A stretch of DNA of 64,000 nt from Mesorhizobium hawassense. GTDB taxonomy: Bacteria; Pseudomonadota; Alphaproteobacteria; Rhizobiales; Rhizobiaceae. The first letter of the stretch is position 1, and each line of letters begins with the position of its first letter. The translations under genes and the position numbers were made by a program. Below, one piece after another: positions 42,864 to 53,978 of this stretch. The DNA lies in NCBI RefSeq assembly GCF_003289945.1, contig NZ_QMBP01000001.1, positions 372,001-436,000 of the forward strand. Direction: 5' to 3'. Under the pieces are notes generated by a model. That model was not told the origin of the DNA. It did no database searches and saw only the letters and a program-made list of their open reading frames with translations.

Positions 42864-44128
42864 ATTCTGTTCTCCCGTTCGATCAGCGCGGCGAGATTGT
42901 TGACCTCGTCGATGCTGTGGATCTGGCGCCGGTTGACGGCGATATGGCGGCCGAAGCGCAAAGCCTTGGCCTCACATCTGGCGCGCAGGTCTTGATCGGC
43001 AATGGTTTCGAAATCGGCGTTATGGGCCAGCCCGAGGATGCGCCGGTGCACCTCGATGCCGGCGAAGCCGAGCAGGTCGGTCCAGATCGAATGCAGCATG
43101 TGATCGAGCGCCTGTTCGGCGCCGAGCAGATCGCCCTGATCCTCGAACAGGCTTTTCTGGTAGAGCATGCCGCTGCGCTCGGTGCGCCACAGATGCGAGA
43201 ATTCGGCGCGGAAGGTTGCCCAGGTCTCGGCCGTGACGCCGAGCAGATAGGCGCGCATCGGCGCGCGGCTGCCCTTTTCCTCATGGCCGCGCTGCGAGAA
43301 GAAGGCCATCCAGAAATTGGCAAGCAGCATGCCGACGTCGAAGGCGATCGGGCCGTAGAAGGCGAACTCCGGATCGATCATCCGGGTCTCGGTGTCGGTG
43401 ACCATGATCGAGCCCGAATGCAAATCGCCATGCAGCAGCGTCTCGGCATTGGCGGCGAAGAGATGCTTCAGCCGCTGTGCCTCCACCTTGAGGTCGCGGT
43501 CGGCGCGCAGTTCGGCCACCAGGCCGTCGAGCTGCGGGCTGGTGTGCCGGTTCATTTTGGCGTCGAAATAGGGATCGGAGAACACCAGGTTCTCGGTGAT
43601 GTCGCAGAGCTCGACATTGTCGGCGAACAGCGCGAGATCGGCCTTGCGATCCTTTGCCGCCATCGCCAGGTCCGAACCGCGGAACAGCGTGCGGGCCATG
43701 AACAGGCCGATGTCGGGCGCGATATTCGGCAATTCGCGCCCGTCGATCAGCGCGCGCCTGAGGATGACGTGCGGCGGCGCCAGATACTCCATGACGATCA
43801 GCGCCTGGCTCTCGTCGAAATGATAGATCGCCGGCACCGAGCCGGGCGCCCGGCGCTCCTGCCTGGTAAGCGCATGATATTCGAAGAAGGAACGCTTGAG
43901 CGGCAGCGGCCAGCTGTCGCCGACCAGCCGCACATAGGGCAGTGCCTGTTTCACCACCGCCGCGCCCTGGTCGCCCTCGACGATGAAGACGAGGTTCAAA
44001 TTGCCGTCGCCGACCTCGCGTACCTTCCAGCGGCCGGCATCCTTGCCGATGCGCTCGGTCAGCGCCGCGGTCCCGCCAAGGCGCTTCGGCAGTGTCTCCA
44101 CCGACAATGCTTCGAACTTTCCGGTCAT
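42860..44128 (-). CDS. mtnK: S-methyl-5-thioribose kinase
   Basis: A 422-residue kinase that phosphorylates methylthioribose to its 1-phosphate. It has the choline kinase-like fold: GDGNLNLVF (nucleotide loop), the catalytic [11 protein letters not shown] and the metal-binding [11 protein letters not shown]. The ATG at 44128 follows GGAGGGGAGAGA; a longer frame to 44224 would cross the divergent promoter. It is the first gene of mtnK-mtnA. Confidence 0.96.
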   Translation of the reverse strand: MTGKFEALSVETLPKRLGGTAALTERIGKDAGRWKVREVGDGNLNLVFIVEGDQGAAVVKQALPYVRLVGDSWPLPLKRSFFEYHALTRQERRAPGSVPAIYHFDESQALIVMEYLAPPHVILRRALIDGRELPNIAPDIGLFMARTLFRGSDLAMAAKDRKADLALFADNVELCDITENLVFSDPYFDAKMNRHTSPQLDGLVAELRADRDLKVEAQRLKHLFAANAETLLHGDLHSGSIMVTDTETRMIDPEFAFYGPIAFDVGMLLANFWMAFFSQRGHEEKGSRAPMRAYLLGVTAETWATFRAEFSHLWRTERSGMLYQKSLFEDQGDLLGAEQALDHMLHSIWTDLLGFAGIEVHRRILGLAHNADFETIADQDLRARCEAKALRFGRHIAVNRRQIHSIDEVNNLAALIERENRI

Positions 44129-44183
44129 TCTCTCCCCTCCTGCGCGTGGTTTCCGACGATAGCGGAGCCACGGCGGCGAGGCC

Positions 44184-44246
44184 AAGCTAGGAAGCGCTCT
44201 GGCAAATGTCAATCGTGTTGACAATTGACGAATGAGCCCATAGCGT
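44184..44246. promoter_or_regulatory. Divergent promoters with -35 boxes forming one palindrome
   Basis: TGTCAA-TCGTG-TTGACA (44207-44223) is a palindrome whose arms are both -35 boxes. Plus strand: TTGACA (44218-44223), 17 nt, TAGCGT (44241-44246). Minus strand: TTGACA (44207-44212), 17 nt, TAGCTT (44184-44189). A dimeric regulator bound to it would control mtnKA and the ABC operon together. Confidence 0.7.
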
Positions 44247-44266
44247 CACGGATCAGGGAGGAACGA

Positions 44267-45778
<1,512 letters not shown>

Positions 45779-45850
45779 AGGTCGAGAAATTGCAGGGAGT
45801 GGATTGGGAATGCGTTTGAGTTTGAATGCCGCGCGGCGGGGCGCTGGGTG

Positions 45851-46843
45851 ATGTTGCGCGACCACGCCATCCGCTACGGCTTCATCGTCCTGCTGGTCGG
45901 GCTGATCGCTTATTTCGCGGTCGCCGCCGACGGTTTTGTCTCGCCGCAGAGCGCGGTCTTCATCTTCCAGTCGGTGGCCATCACCGGCGTGCTGGCGCTC
46001 GGCGTCACCGCGACGCTGGTCGTCGGCGGCTTCGATCTGTCGATCGGCTCGGTCGCGACCAGCGCCATGATGGCGGCCTCCTACGCCATGGTGGTGCTGG
46101 AGCAGAACGCCATCGTCGCCGTCATCGCCTGCCTGGTCATCGGCGTCATCGTCGGCCTGATCAATGGCTGGCTGATCGTCTATATGCGCGTGCCCGATCT
46201 TCTGGCCACACTCGGCATGATGTTCCTGCTGCTCGGCCTGCAGCGCATCCCGACCGAGGGCCGCTCGATCGCCACCGGCATGACCATGCCCGACGGTTCG
46301 GTCGCCAACGGCAAGTTCTCGGAAGCCTTCCTGGCGCTCGGCCGCCACCGCATCGACTTCTTCATTCCGAACCTGATCCCGGTCTCGGTGGTGGTGCTGG
46401 TGGTGCTTGCGGTGCTGATCTGGTTCTTCCTCGAATACACCCGCTTCGGCCGCATGATGTATGCCGTCGGCAGCAACGAACGCGCCGCCGAACTCGCCGG
46501 CGCGCCTGTCAAGGCATACAAAATCTGGGCCTATGTGATTTCGGGAGTTTTTGCCTCGATCGGCGGGATTTTGCTCGCCGCCCGGCTTGGACGCGGCGAC
46601 ATCGCCTCGGGTAATAATCTGTTGCTCGACGCGGTGGCGGCGGCGCTCATCGGCTACGCGGTGCTTGGCGCTGCCAAGCCCAACGCCTTCGGCACCGCCG
46701 TCGGCGCGGTGTTCGTCGGCGTCCTGCTGCAGGGCCTGACGATGATGAACGCTCCTTACTACACGCAGGATTTCGTCAAGGGCGCGGTGCTCGTCGTCGC
46801 CCTTGTCTTCACCTTCGCCCTTTCCGGCAGGGGCAAGAGATAG
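45851..46843 (+). CDS. Sugar-type ABC permease (RbsC family), probable methylthioribose importer
   Basis: A 330-residue inner-membrane permease of the ribose/branched-chain type, with eight or more hydrophobic segments. VVGGFDLSIGSVAT and GSNERAAELAGAPVKAYKI are family signatures. The GTG at 45848 directly before the ATG is an alternative start. A gap of 72 nt separates it from the ATPase gene, holding only a 13-codon frame with no support. Confidence 0.9.
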   Translation: MLRDHAIRYGFIVLLVGLIAYFAVAADGFVSPQSAVFIFQSVAITGVLALGVTATLVVGGFDLSIGSVATSAMMAASYAMVVLEQNAIVAVIACLVIGVIVGLINGWLIVYMRVPDLLATLGMMFLLLGLQRIPTEGRSIATGMTMPDGSVANGKFSEAFLALGRHRIDFFIPNLIPVSVVVLVVLAVLIWFFLEYTRFGRMMYAVGSNERAAELAGAPVKAYKIWAYVISGVFASIGGILLAARLGRGDIASGNNLLLDAVAAALIGYAVLGAAKPNAFGTAVGAVFVGVLLQGLTMMNAPYYTQDFVKGAVLVVALVFTFALSGRGKR

Positions 46844-46882
46844 TTTCGACCGGGGTATTGAGACAAAACGGAGGAAAACAAA

Positions 46883-47935
46883 GTGAGCATCACAAGAAGA
46901 CTTTTGGGGAAGGCGGCGCTCGGCCTCGCCGGCGCGGCGCTGCTGATGCAGGGAACCGCATCGGCGGCGGACAGACCGGCGCCGTTCGACAAGCCCGGCG
47001 TCAAGATCGCGCTGGTGCGCTATCTGTCAACCGGTGACTTCTTCCAGGCCTATCTGTCGGGCGTCGAGGCGCAGGCCAAGGCGCTCGGCGTCGACCTGCG
47101 CGTGCTGGACAGCCGCCAGGATGCGGCGCTCCAGGCCGACATGGTCGACCAGGCCATCGCGCTCGGCGTGCAAGGCATCATCATCCAGCACGGCCTGACG
47201 GAATCGATGAAGGACGCCGCTCAGCGCGCTGTCGACGCCGGCATCAAGGTCGTCGCCTTCGACGTCAATGTCGAGAACCCGAAGATCCCGCAGATCGAAC
47301 AGTCGGACAAAGACCTGGCCAAGCTCGCGCTCGAGCAGGCCGTCAAGGACAATGGCGAGAGCTGGAAGGCCGGCTATGTCTATGTCGCCGGCATCGCCCC
47401 GCTCGACCGCCGCAACGAAACCTGGGTGGACGTGAAGAAGAAATTTTCGGGCATCAGCGAGGTCGCCATGTTCGGCACGCTCGACAACCCGATCGCCAAC
47501 TCCGTCGCCAACCAGGCGCGCTCGGTGCTGCAGGCGCATCCCGATATCAAGGTGATGTTCGCTCCCTATGACGAGTTCGCCAAGGGCGTGAAGATCGCCG
47601 TCGACGAGGCCGGCCTGAACAAGGGCATCAAGATCTACTCGGCCGACATCTCGACCTCGGACATCGCCGCAATGCGCGAGCCGGACAGCGCCTGGGCGGC
47701 GACCGCCGCCACCAACCCGGCCGTCGTCGGCCAGGTCTCGGTGCGCGCGCTGGCGCAGCTTCTCGCCGGCGAGGATCCTGGCCACAACGTCATCGTACCG
47801 CCGACGCTGATCACCCAGAAGGAGCTGATCGACAAGGACATCAAGAACATGGAAGACCTGTCGGCCAGGCTGCCGCAGTTCGCCCATGCCGATGTCGCGA
47901 TGCCGGCCTGGATGCCGAACCCGAACGCCAAGTAA
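46883..47935 (+). CDS. Sugar-type ABC substrate-binding protein, probable methylthioribose importer
   Basis: A 350-residue periplasmic binding protein of the ribose-binding (Peripla_BP_4) family. The signal peptide has a twin-arginine-like start (SITRRLLGKAALGLAGAALL) and ends near ASAAD. The mature part begins KIALVRYLSTGDFFQAYLSG and includes VVAFDVNVEN. The start is GTG at 46883, with GGAGGAAAAC upstream. It completes an ATPase-permease-binding protein operon next to mtnKA. Confidence 0.9.
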   Translation: MSITRRLLGKAALGLAGAALLMQGTASAADRPAPFDKPGVKIALVRYLSTGDFFQAYLSGVEAQAKALGVDLRVLDSRQDAALQADMVDQAIALGVQGIIIQHGLTESMKDAAQRAVDAGIKVVAFDVNVENPKIPQIEQSDKDLAKLALEQAVKDNGESWKAGYVYVAGIAPLDRRNETWVDVKKKFSGISEVAMFGTLDNPIANSVANQARSVLQAHPDIKVMFAPYDEFAKGVKIAVDEAGLNKGIKIYSADISTSDIAAMREPDSAWAATAATNPAVVGQVSVRALAQLLAGEDPGHNVIVPPTLITQKELIDKDIKNMEDLSARLPQFAHADVAMPAWMPNPNAK

Positions 47936-47958
47936 GGTTAGGGCAGTTGCAAACGAAG

Positions 47959-47990
47959 AGAGCGGTCCGATGGGCCGCTCTTTGTCTTTC
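47959..47990 (+). terminator. Terminator of the ABC operon
   Basis: Stem AGAGCGGTCC / GGGCCGCTCT (one G-U pair) with a 3-nt loop, followed by TTGTCTTTC. It lies 24 nt after the binding-protein stop. Confidence 0.8.
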
Positions 47991-48009
47991 CAAGGCGACT
48001 GTTGCGGCC

Positions 48010-48246
48010 TCATCGCTGCCAGAAGGGCAGCTTGGCGATTTCGGCCTCGACCTCTTTCTTTGTCAGCCCGATATCGTCGATCAGATGCGGATTGTCCCTC
48101 GCCATCCGCTTGAGCTCGAAGCGGAAATAGGTCTGCCTGCGGTGCTCCGCGATGAGGCTGCGCAGAACCGCGAGGCTGTAGCGCCGGCGGCCCGTGTGCA
48201 TTGCCGGTGCCGCCAGACAAGTGGAAGACGCAAAGCTGTCGTTCAT
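48010..48246 (-). CDS. DUF1127 (YjiS-like) small basic protein
   Basis: A 78-residue protein. The C-terminal half has the DUF1127 pattern of a helical RRxxxFRxELxRMxRDNPHLIDDIGLTKKEVEAEI segment (about residues 30-70). Such proteins are widespread in rhizobia; some affect RNA turnover or phosphate and carbon metabolism. The ATG at 48246 has GGAGGTTGCC upstream. It is divergent from the CadC-like regulator gene, 134 nt away. Confidence 0.88.
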   Translation of the reverse strand: MNDSFASSTCLAAPAMHTGRRRYSLAVLRSLIAEHRRQTYFRFELKRMARDNPHLIDDIGLTKKEVEAEIAKLPFWQR

Positions 48247-48380
48247 GGCAACCTCCATCGAATGAGGGTTCCGAAAACCCTCGACCTGATTGAGATTGCA
48301 GTGTGCCGCAGGCGGCCGGCGGCGTAATTAAGCCCTCCCAAATAGTTCTCAAAACTTCCAAATCCGCTATAGATCGCCGC

Positions 48381-49889
48381 ATGCAGGGATCGCGCTTTGC
48401 CTTTGGACCGTTCGTGTTTGATCCTGGCGCGGGAACGCTGCTCCGGGGCGACGTTCCCGTTGCCGCCGGTCACCGCGGGCTGAAGCTGCTCGAGGCGCTG
48501 GTCGGGCGTCCGGGCGAAATCCTGGCCAAGGCCGAGCTGATGGATGCGGCGTGGCCCGGCACCGTCGTCGAGGAAGGAAATCTCACCGTCCAGATCGCGC
48601 AGCTTAGAAAGCTGCTTGGCTCGACGGCCGATGGCGGCGAGTGGATCGCCACGGTTCCGCGCGTCGGCTACCGCTTCACCAGCGTCGTCGAAAAACTCGA
48701 CGGCACGCAGCAAAGGCCTCTGCCGCTGCCGGACAAGCCGTCGATCGCCGTGCTGCCCTTCGCGGCCTTCAGCAGCGATCCCGAGCAGGAGTCCTTCGCG
48801 GACGGCCTGACCGAGGATCTGATCACCGACCTCTCCAGGATGGGCGGCCTGTTCGTCATCGCCCGCAACTCGGTGTTTGCCTACAAGGGCAAGGCCATGG
48901 ATGTGCGCATGATCGCGAAGGACCTCGGCGTGCGCTACCTCCTGGAAGGCAGCGCGAGGCGCGCCGCCGGGCGCGTGCGCGTCAACGCCCAGCTGGTCGA
49001 CGCCTTAAGCGGCGAGCATCTGTGGGCGGAACGCTTCGATCGCGGCCTGGAAGATATCTTCGCCGTCCAGGACGCGGTCACTGCCAGGATCGTCGAAGCG
49101 CTGCTCGGCCGGCTGCGCGCGCCGCCGGCCCGCAATCGGCCGCGCAATCTGGAAGCCTATGATCTCTGCGTGCGGGCTCGCAAATCATTCGACGAGTCGC
49201 CGCAGATGGCGCGCGAAGCCCATCTGATGCTGACGCGCGCGATCTCCCTCGATCCGGACTACGCCGAGGCCCATCGCTGGCTGGCAATGAACCACTGGAT
49301 GAGTTGGGTGCATTGGGGCGAGCCGTTCGAGCCTGCGCGCAGCATCTCCCTGGAACTGGCGCGCAAGGCCGTGGCGATCGATCCCAACGATGCCGGCTGC
49401 CGCTGGGTGCTGGCCAATTTGCTTGCCTATGAACGCGATTTCGACCAGTCGGACGTGGAATTCGCCAAGGCGATCGAGCTCGACCCGAACGAGGCCGACA
49501 TCTGGGCGACATTGTCCGATATCGACGTGCTTGGCGGGCGGATAGACGAGGGCCTGGAGCACATTCGCAAGGCGTTCCGGCTGAATCCGTTTCCGCCGAG
49601 CTGGTATTACCTGACGCTCGGCCAGGCGCAGTATGCTGCCCACGACTACGAGTCCGCCGTCGAGACGCTGCGCCGCGACGAAACCTATCGCACCAGCTCA
49701 CGCCGGTTCCTGGCGGCAGCCCTTGCTCAGCTCGGCCGCCTCGACGAGGCTCGCACGGAAGTTGCCCTGTTCCTTGTCGGCAATCCGCATTTCTCCACGC
49801 AGCGCTGGGTCGACACCGAGCCGTTCCGCGACGACTCGACACTCACGCATTTCGTCGACGGCTTCCGCAAGGCCGGCCTGCCGGCGTGA
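48381..49889 (+). CDS. Winged-helix regulator with TPR domain (CadC/OmpR-type DNA binding)
   Basis: A 502-residue protein. Residues 5-100 are an OmpR/CadC-type winged helix (LKLLEALVGRPGEILAKAEL ... LRKLLGSTADGG ... VPRVGYRF). Then comes the SIAVLPFAAFSSDPEQESFADGLTEDLITDL segment found in adenylate-cyclase-associated TolB/TPR proteins, followed by TPR repeats (about residues 285-480). There is no membrane segment and no receiver domain. The signal and targets are unknown. The ATG at 48381 is chosen because it starts the conserved FAFGPFVFDP region; no ribosome-binding site is clear. Confidence 0.87.
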   Translation: MQGSRFAFGPFVFDPGAGTLLRGDVPVAAGHRGLKLLEALVGRPGEILAKAELMDAAWPGTVVEEGNLTVQIAQLRKLLGSTADGGEWIATVPRVGYRFTSVVEKLDGTQQRPLPLPDKPSIAVLPFAAFSSDPEQESFADGLTEDLITDLSRMGGLFVIARNSVFAYKGKAMDVRMIAKDLGVRYLLEGSARRAAGRVRVNAQLVDALSGEHLWAERFDRGLEDIFAVQDAVTARIVEALLGRLRAPPARNRPRNLEAYDLCVRARKSFDESPQMAREAHLMLTRAISLDPDYAEAHRWLAMNHWMSWVHWGEPFEPARSISLELARKAVAIDPNDAGCRWVLANLLAYERDFDQSDVEFAKAIELDPNEADIWATLSDIDVLGGRIDEGLEHIRKAFRLNPFPPSWYYLTLGQAQYAAHDYESAVETLRRDETYRTSSRRFLAAALAQLGRLDEARTEVALFLVGNPHFSTQRWVDTEPFRDDSTLTHFVDGFRKAGLPA

Positions 49890-49926
49890 CGGGCTGACCT
49901 GAGCGGTTGGTCGCTTAGCCCCGGCC

Positions 49927-50991
49927 TCAGCGGCCGGCGCGCGCCAGCCCATGCGCCACCAGGCGGTCGATGAGCTCCGGGTAGCTGACGCCGCTTGCCG
50001 TCATGGCCTTGGCGTACATGCTGATGTTGGTGAAGCCGGGAATGGTGTTCAGCTCGTTGATCAGGAAACTCGTGTCCGGCATCAGGAAGAAGTCGACGCG
50101 GGCCATGCCGTCGCAGCCGAGCGCCCGGAACGCCCTTGCGGCCATACCGCGCATGGCCTCCTCGACCTCCGGCGGCAAGTCCGCCGGCACGATCAAGGCC
50201 GCGCCATTCTCGTCGATATACTTGGCGTTGTAGTTGTAGAAACCATGGCTTTCCGCCGGCACGATCTCGCCTGGACGCGAGACGAAGAGTTCGCCTTTAG
50301 GGCTTTCCAGCACGCTGTACTCGATCTCGCGGCCACGAACGAATTCTTCCGCCAGCAGCTTGCGGTCGTGCTGGAAGGCTTCCGTCAGCGCGCGATCGAA
50401 TTCCTGGCTGGCGTTGACCTTGGCGACGCCGACGGACGAGCCCTGCCGCGCCGGCTTGATGAATATCGGCAGGCCGAGTTGGTCTTCCAGTTCGGCGAGC
50501 GAAGGCGCCGCACCCTCGTCGATCGTCACCGAGCGTGCGACGGGCACTCCTGCCGCCTTCAGCAGCCGCTTGGCGATGTCCTTGTCGAGGGCGGTCGCCG
50601 AACCGAGGATGCCGCAGCCGGCGAGCGGCATGCGCGCCACTTCGGCCAACCCCTGCACCGCTCCGTCCTCGCCATGCAGCCCGTGCAGCACCGGAAACAA
50701 GATATCGATGGCGGGCAGTTCGTGGGCAGCGCCGCTGGCGGGGAGCGCCAGCATCCGCCCACGGCCACCCGGCACCAGGCAAAGCTGCGTGCCGGCCGAC
50801 GGTGTCGCCAGCACACCGCGTTCGAAACTGCTGAGCAGCCATTGCCCTTCGCGGGTGACGAAGATCGGAACGGCGTCGTATTTCGCCGGATCCAGCGCGG
50901 CCATGACGTTGGTCGCCGAAAGCAGCGATACCTCGTGCTCGGCGGAGCGCCCGCCGAACAGCACACCGATACGCAGTCGATTCGCGGCCAT
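49927..50991 (-). CDS. ddl: D-alanine--D-alanine ligase
   Basis: A 354-residue ATP-grasp ligase that joins two D-alanines for peptidoglycan. Signatures are LFGGRSAEHEVSLLSA, HGLHGEDGAVQGLAE, KPARQGSSVGV and INELNTIPGFTNIS. Start at 50991 with GGAGATATCC upstream. It is not in a division/cell-wall cluster; instead it lies 18 nt after a C39-like peptidase gene on the same strand. It may be a second Ddl copy, and D-Ala-D-X specificity is possible. Confidence 0.93.
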   Translation of the reverse strand: MAANRLRIGVLFGGRSAEHEVSLLSATNVMAALDPAKYDAVPIFVTREGQWLLSSFERGVLATPSAGTQLCLVPGGRGRMLALPASGAAHELPAIDILFPVLHGLHGEDGAVQGLAEVARMPLAGCGILGSATALDKDIAKRLLKAAGVPVARSVTIDEGAAPSLAELEDQLGLPIFIKPARQGSSVGVAKVNASQEFDRALTEAFQHDRKLLAEEFVRGREIEYSVLESPKGELFVSRPGEIVPAESHGFYNYNAKYIDENGAALIVPADLPPEVEEAMRGMAARAFRALGCDGMARVDFFLMPDTSFLINELNTIPGFTNISMYAKAMTASGVSYPELIDRLVAHGLARAGR

Positions 50992-51009
50992 GGATATCTC
51001 CAGGAATGA

Positions 51010-51630
51010 TCAGAGTTGGAAATCGACGGTGATGCCGCGATTTGCGAAAAAGCGGTCGAAGCTGACGAGCGGCAGCGCGACGTCTGCCTGGCTAGGCCGA
51101 TCATGGCCGGACGGGTTATGAAAACGGATCGTCTCGGGCAAGGCCGCCGTCACCAACACCAGATGCCCGCCCTTCGATGGCGGCTCGCGCCCCGGCCAGC
51201 GGATGCTGCTGCTGACGGACGCGATGAAGAACCGATGCTTCGACAGCAATGCGGGAAGGGCGGCAATGTCGACATTCGTCATCACCTGCGCCGCCAACCC
51301 GAAGCGCTCGGCCACGAAGGTTACGAACGGGGCGTAGATCAATCCCTTGATCGAACCGTCGACCTCGTTGACGACATAGCCGCCATAAGCCATGCAGGCG
51401 CGGGCGAGCTCTAGCGTCGGGTGGATATCGCCGCGCGCGGCAAGGATCATCTTCAGGCAGGCCATGCCGCAGACATTGACCGCCCAGCGCGCATAGTCCT
51501 CGATCGTCTCGGCGCCGGAGTTGCGCCACAGCGGATCGCGGTGGAGCGCCGACGGTCCCTCCGCCAGAACCGGCAAGGTCATGCCGGGCGATTCCCACTG
51601 GCTGAAAAAAGGCACTTCCCTGGATTGCAT
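51010..51630 (-). CDS. C39-like cysteine peptidase family protein
   Basis: A 206-residue papain-fold protein of the Peptidase_C39_2 type. The likely catalytic cysteine is in VNVCGMACLKMIL, the histidine in KGGHLVLVTAA and the polar third residue in RFHNPSGHDRP. No signal peptide or membrane segment is present, so it would act in the cytoplasm unless exported by another route. The ATG at 51630 has GGAGTTTGC upstream. It forms a two-gene unit with ddl. The substrate is unknown; a peptide or D-amino acid-containing product is a possible link. Confidence 0.75.
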   Translation of the reverse strand: MQSREVPFFSQWESPGMTLPVLAEGPSALHRDPLWRNSGAETIEDYARWAVNVCGMACLKMILAARGDIHPTLELARACMAYGGYVVNEVDGSIKGLIYAPFVTFVAERFGLAAQVMTNVDIAALPALLSKHRFFIASVSSSIRWPGREPPSKGGHLVLVTAALPETIRFHNPSGHDRPSQADVALPLVSFDRFFANRGITVDFQL

Positions 51631-51837
51631 GCAAACTCCGCCTTGCGCCTGGATATGAGACGCAAGTCACCCCCTAAAGCTGCGCAAACAATAAGCGGAG
51701 CATTGGAGCGGGATTTTGATCGGTTAGCGCAGTTTTCCAGCAGAAGCCGCGAAACGGCTTGCTGTCCGGAAACGCATCAACACGAAGAGGCGGTCCATCG
51801 TTGCGAGAAACGACGAACCGCTCCAAGTTCTACGCCG

Positions 51838-53892
51838 TCAGCGCAACGCCGCCGCGATGTTGCCGCCATCCACCGTCGTCACGTTGGCGGTGGTGCGTTC
51901 GGCCAGCGCCTGATGCAGGAAGGCCTGCGCCACGTCGTCGGCCGTCACTTCCTGCCCGAGCAGGTTGCCGGACATGTATTCCTTCTCCGAGACGCCGCGC
52001 GCGCCGGAACGGCTGGCGATCATCGCATCGGTCAACAGGCCCGAGCGGATTCGGTCGGCATTGACCGCGTTGGAGCGGATGCCGTCAGCGCCATAGTCCA
52101 GCGCATATTGCCTGGATAGGAACAGGGTCGCCGCCTTCGGGATGCCGTATGCGCCGAACTTTGGCCCGGGATTGATCGCCTGCTTGGAGGTGTTGAAAAG
52201 CAGCACGCCGCCGGTGCCCTGTTCCAGCATGATGCGCACCGCGTTCTGCGCCGCCGACTGGTGGGCGAAGAAGTTGAGCTCGAAGCTCTTGCGCAGTGCG
52301 GCGTCATCCAACTCGCCGATGCGGCCTTCCCAGGCGGCGCCCGCATTCGAAACCAGAATGTCGACGCCGCCATAGACGGCGACCGCTCTGTCGAAGGCGG
52401 CGCGCATTTCGGCCGGATTGGTGATGTCGGCGCCGACGCCGATCGAGTTGTTGCCGGCCGCCTTCGCAGCGCCCGCGGCCTTGGCCGGGTCGAGGTCGAC
52501 GATCACCGCATGCGCGCCGTTGGCGGCGAACAGTTTCGCCGTCGCGGCGCCGATGGCGCCAGCGCCGCCGGTGATCAGCACCACCTGGCCGGTCAGCGGC
52601 TTCGGCTTGTTGGAGGCAAGCTTGGCCTGCTCCAGCGACCAGTATTCGAGCGGGAAGAGATCGGCCTTGGAGAGCGGATGGAAATTGCCGACGGCTTCGG
52701 CGCCACGCACCGCCTCGATCCACATCTCGCCGACATCCGAGGCGATCTTCGCGTCCTTCAGCGTGCGGCCATGGCCGAACATGCCGAGGCCCGGCACCAG
52801 CGTCAGGCGCGGCATCGGGTCGAGCATGGTGCGCTTGACGTCGTCCAGCGCGTCATTGGTCTCGAAATAGGCGGTGTAGTCCTTGACGAAAGCCTCGACA
52901 TGGCTGCGCACCACGGCCTTGTAGTCGCCGAGCTTGTCGGCGTCGGGCGCCGGCACCGCCATCGGCCCGGTCTTGATGCGGATCGACAGGTCCGGCGTCG
53001 ACACGCCGCGGCCGGCATAATCGGCGATCTTCGCCGAATTGATGAAATCGACGATCGCGTCCGAGGTACGGAAGTCGCTGATCATGCGGTCGAAGCGGCC
53101 TTCGCCGCGCGCCACGGCGACGGCGCCGCGCAATGTCGGCGCGATGTCGCTCGGCTTGCCAAGCTTAGCCGGCAGCGCAGCCTTGGCCGCTCCTGGCTTG
53201 CCGTTCCTGGCGACATAATCCTCGGCCACGTTCACGTAATGGATCATGCGGTCGTAGGCCTGCCTGGCATCGTCGCCGAAGGTGAAGATGCCGTGCTTGT
53301 CGAGGATCAGGCCCTCGACTTGTCGGTCGGCGTCGAACACTTCCGCTGCCACCTTGGCGAGGTCGAAGCCCGGCTTGATGTAGGGCACGTAGCCCATTTT
53401 GTCGCCGAACACGGTCTTGATCAGCGGTTTGCTGTCTTCCTGGTCGACGATGGCGAGGATCGCCGTCGAATGCGTGTGGTCGACGAAACGGTGCGGCAGG
53501 AAAGCATGCAGCAGCGTCTCGACCGACGGGTTGGGCGAGGCGGGGTCGATGAGGTTGGAGCGCTGCAGCGCCACCATGTCCTCGTCGGAGAGCCTATCCA
53601 GCCCACGCGCCTTGAGCAGCGCGCCCATCTTCACCGCCGGCAGGCCTTGCGGCTCGATGACTGCCATGTCCCAGCCGCTCCCCTTGACGCAGAGCACGTC
53701 CCATTCGTCACCGACCAGGTCGGTGGCCCTGGTCTTGCAGGAGGTGTTGCCGCCGCCATGCAGCACCAGGCGCGGCTCGCCGCCGAGCAGGCGGGTCGTA
53801 TAGACGCGCAGCGCAAGGTCGCGGCCGACGCCTTTCTTCGCATAGTCCGCAACCATCTTTTCCGCGTCGGCGTCATTCCAAAGGTTCTGCAT
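51838..53892 (-). CDS. Class II aldolase / short-chain dehydrogenase fusion (RhaD-type)
   Basis: A 684-residue bifunctional protein. The N-terminal 420 residues are a class II (zinc) aldolase with LHGGGNTSCK and the metal-binding FVDHTHSTAIL. The C-terminal 250 residues are an SDR with LITGGAGAIG and YGIPK. The family includes the rhamnulose-1-phosphate aldolase/lactaldehyde dehydrogenase of rhizobial rhamnose use, which splits a ketose phosphate and oxidises the aldehyde product. The start at 53892 is the family N-terminus; an open frame upstream to 54288 overlaps the regulator gene and is spurious. It lies 86 nt after its SorC regulator gene. The sugar is not certain. Confidence 0.9.
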   Translation of the reverse strand: MQNLWNDADAEKMVADYAKKGVGRDLALRVYTTRLLGGEPRLVLHGGGNTSCKTRATDLVGDEWDVLCVKGSGWDMAVIEPQGLPAVKMGALLKARGLDRLSDEDMVALQRSNLIDPASPNPSVETLLHAFLPHRFVDHTHSTAILAIVDQEDSKPLIKTVFGDKMGYVPYIKPGFDLAKVAAEVFDADRQVEGLILDKHGIFTFGDDARQAYDRMIHYVNVAEDYVARNGKPGAAKAALPAKLGKPSDIAPTLRGAVAVARGEGRFDRMISDFRTSDAIVDFINSAKIADYAGRGVSTPDLSIRIKTGPMAVPAPDADKLGDYKAVVRSHVEAFVKDYTAYFETNDALDDVKRTMLDPMPRLTLVPGLGMFGHGRTLKDAKIASDVGEMWIEAVRGAEAVGNFHPLSKADLFPLEYWSLEQAKLASNKPKPLTGQVVLITGGAGAIGAATAKLFAANGAHAVIVDLDPAKAAGAAKAAGNNSIGVGADITNPAEMRAAFDRAVAVYGGVDILVSNAGAAWEGRIGELDDAALRKSFELNFFAHQSAAQNAVRIMLEQGTGGVLLFNTSKQAINPGPKFGAYGIPKAATLFLSRQYALDYGADGIRSNAVNADRIRSGLLTDAMIASRSGARGVSEKEYMSGNLLGQEVTADDVAQAFLHQALAERTTANVTTVDGGNIAAALR

Positions 53893-53978
53893 GTCGTTCC
53901 GTCCGGTTTCAGTCTTTTTTTGCTCATGAACAGAAAGCCGCGACGTCTTGATGACAGAAGCGGCGAGGGGTGGTCTCT

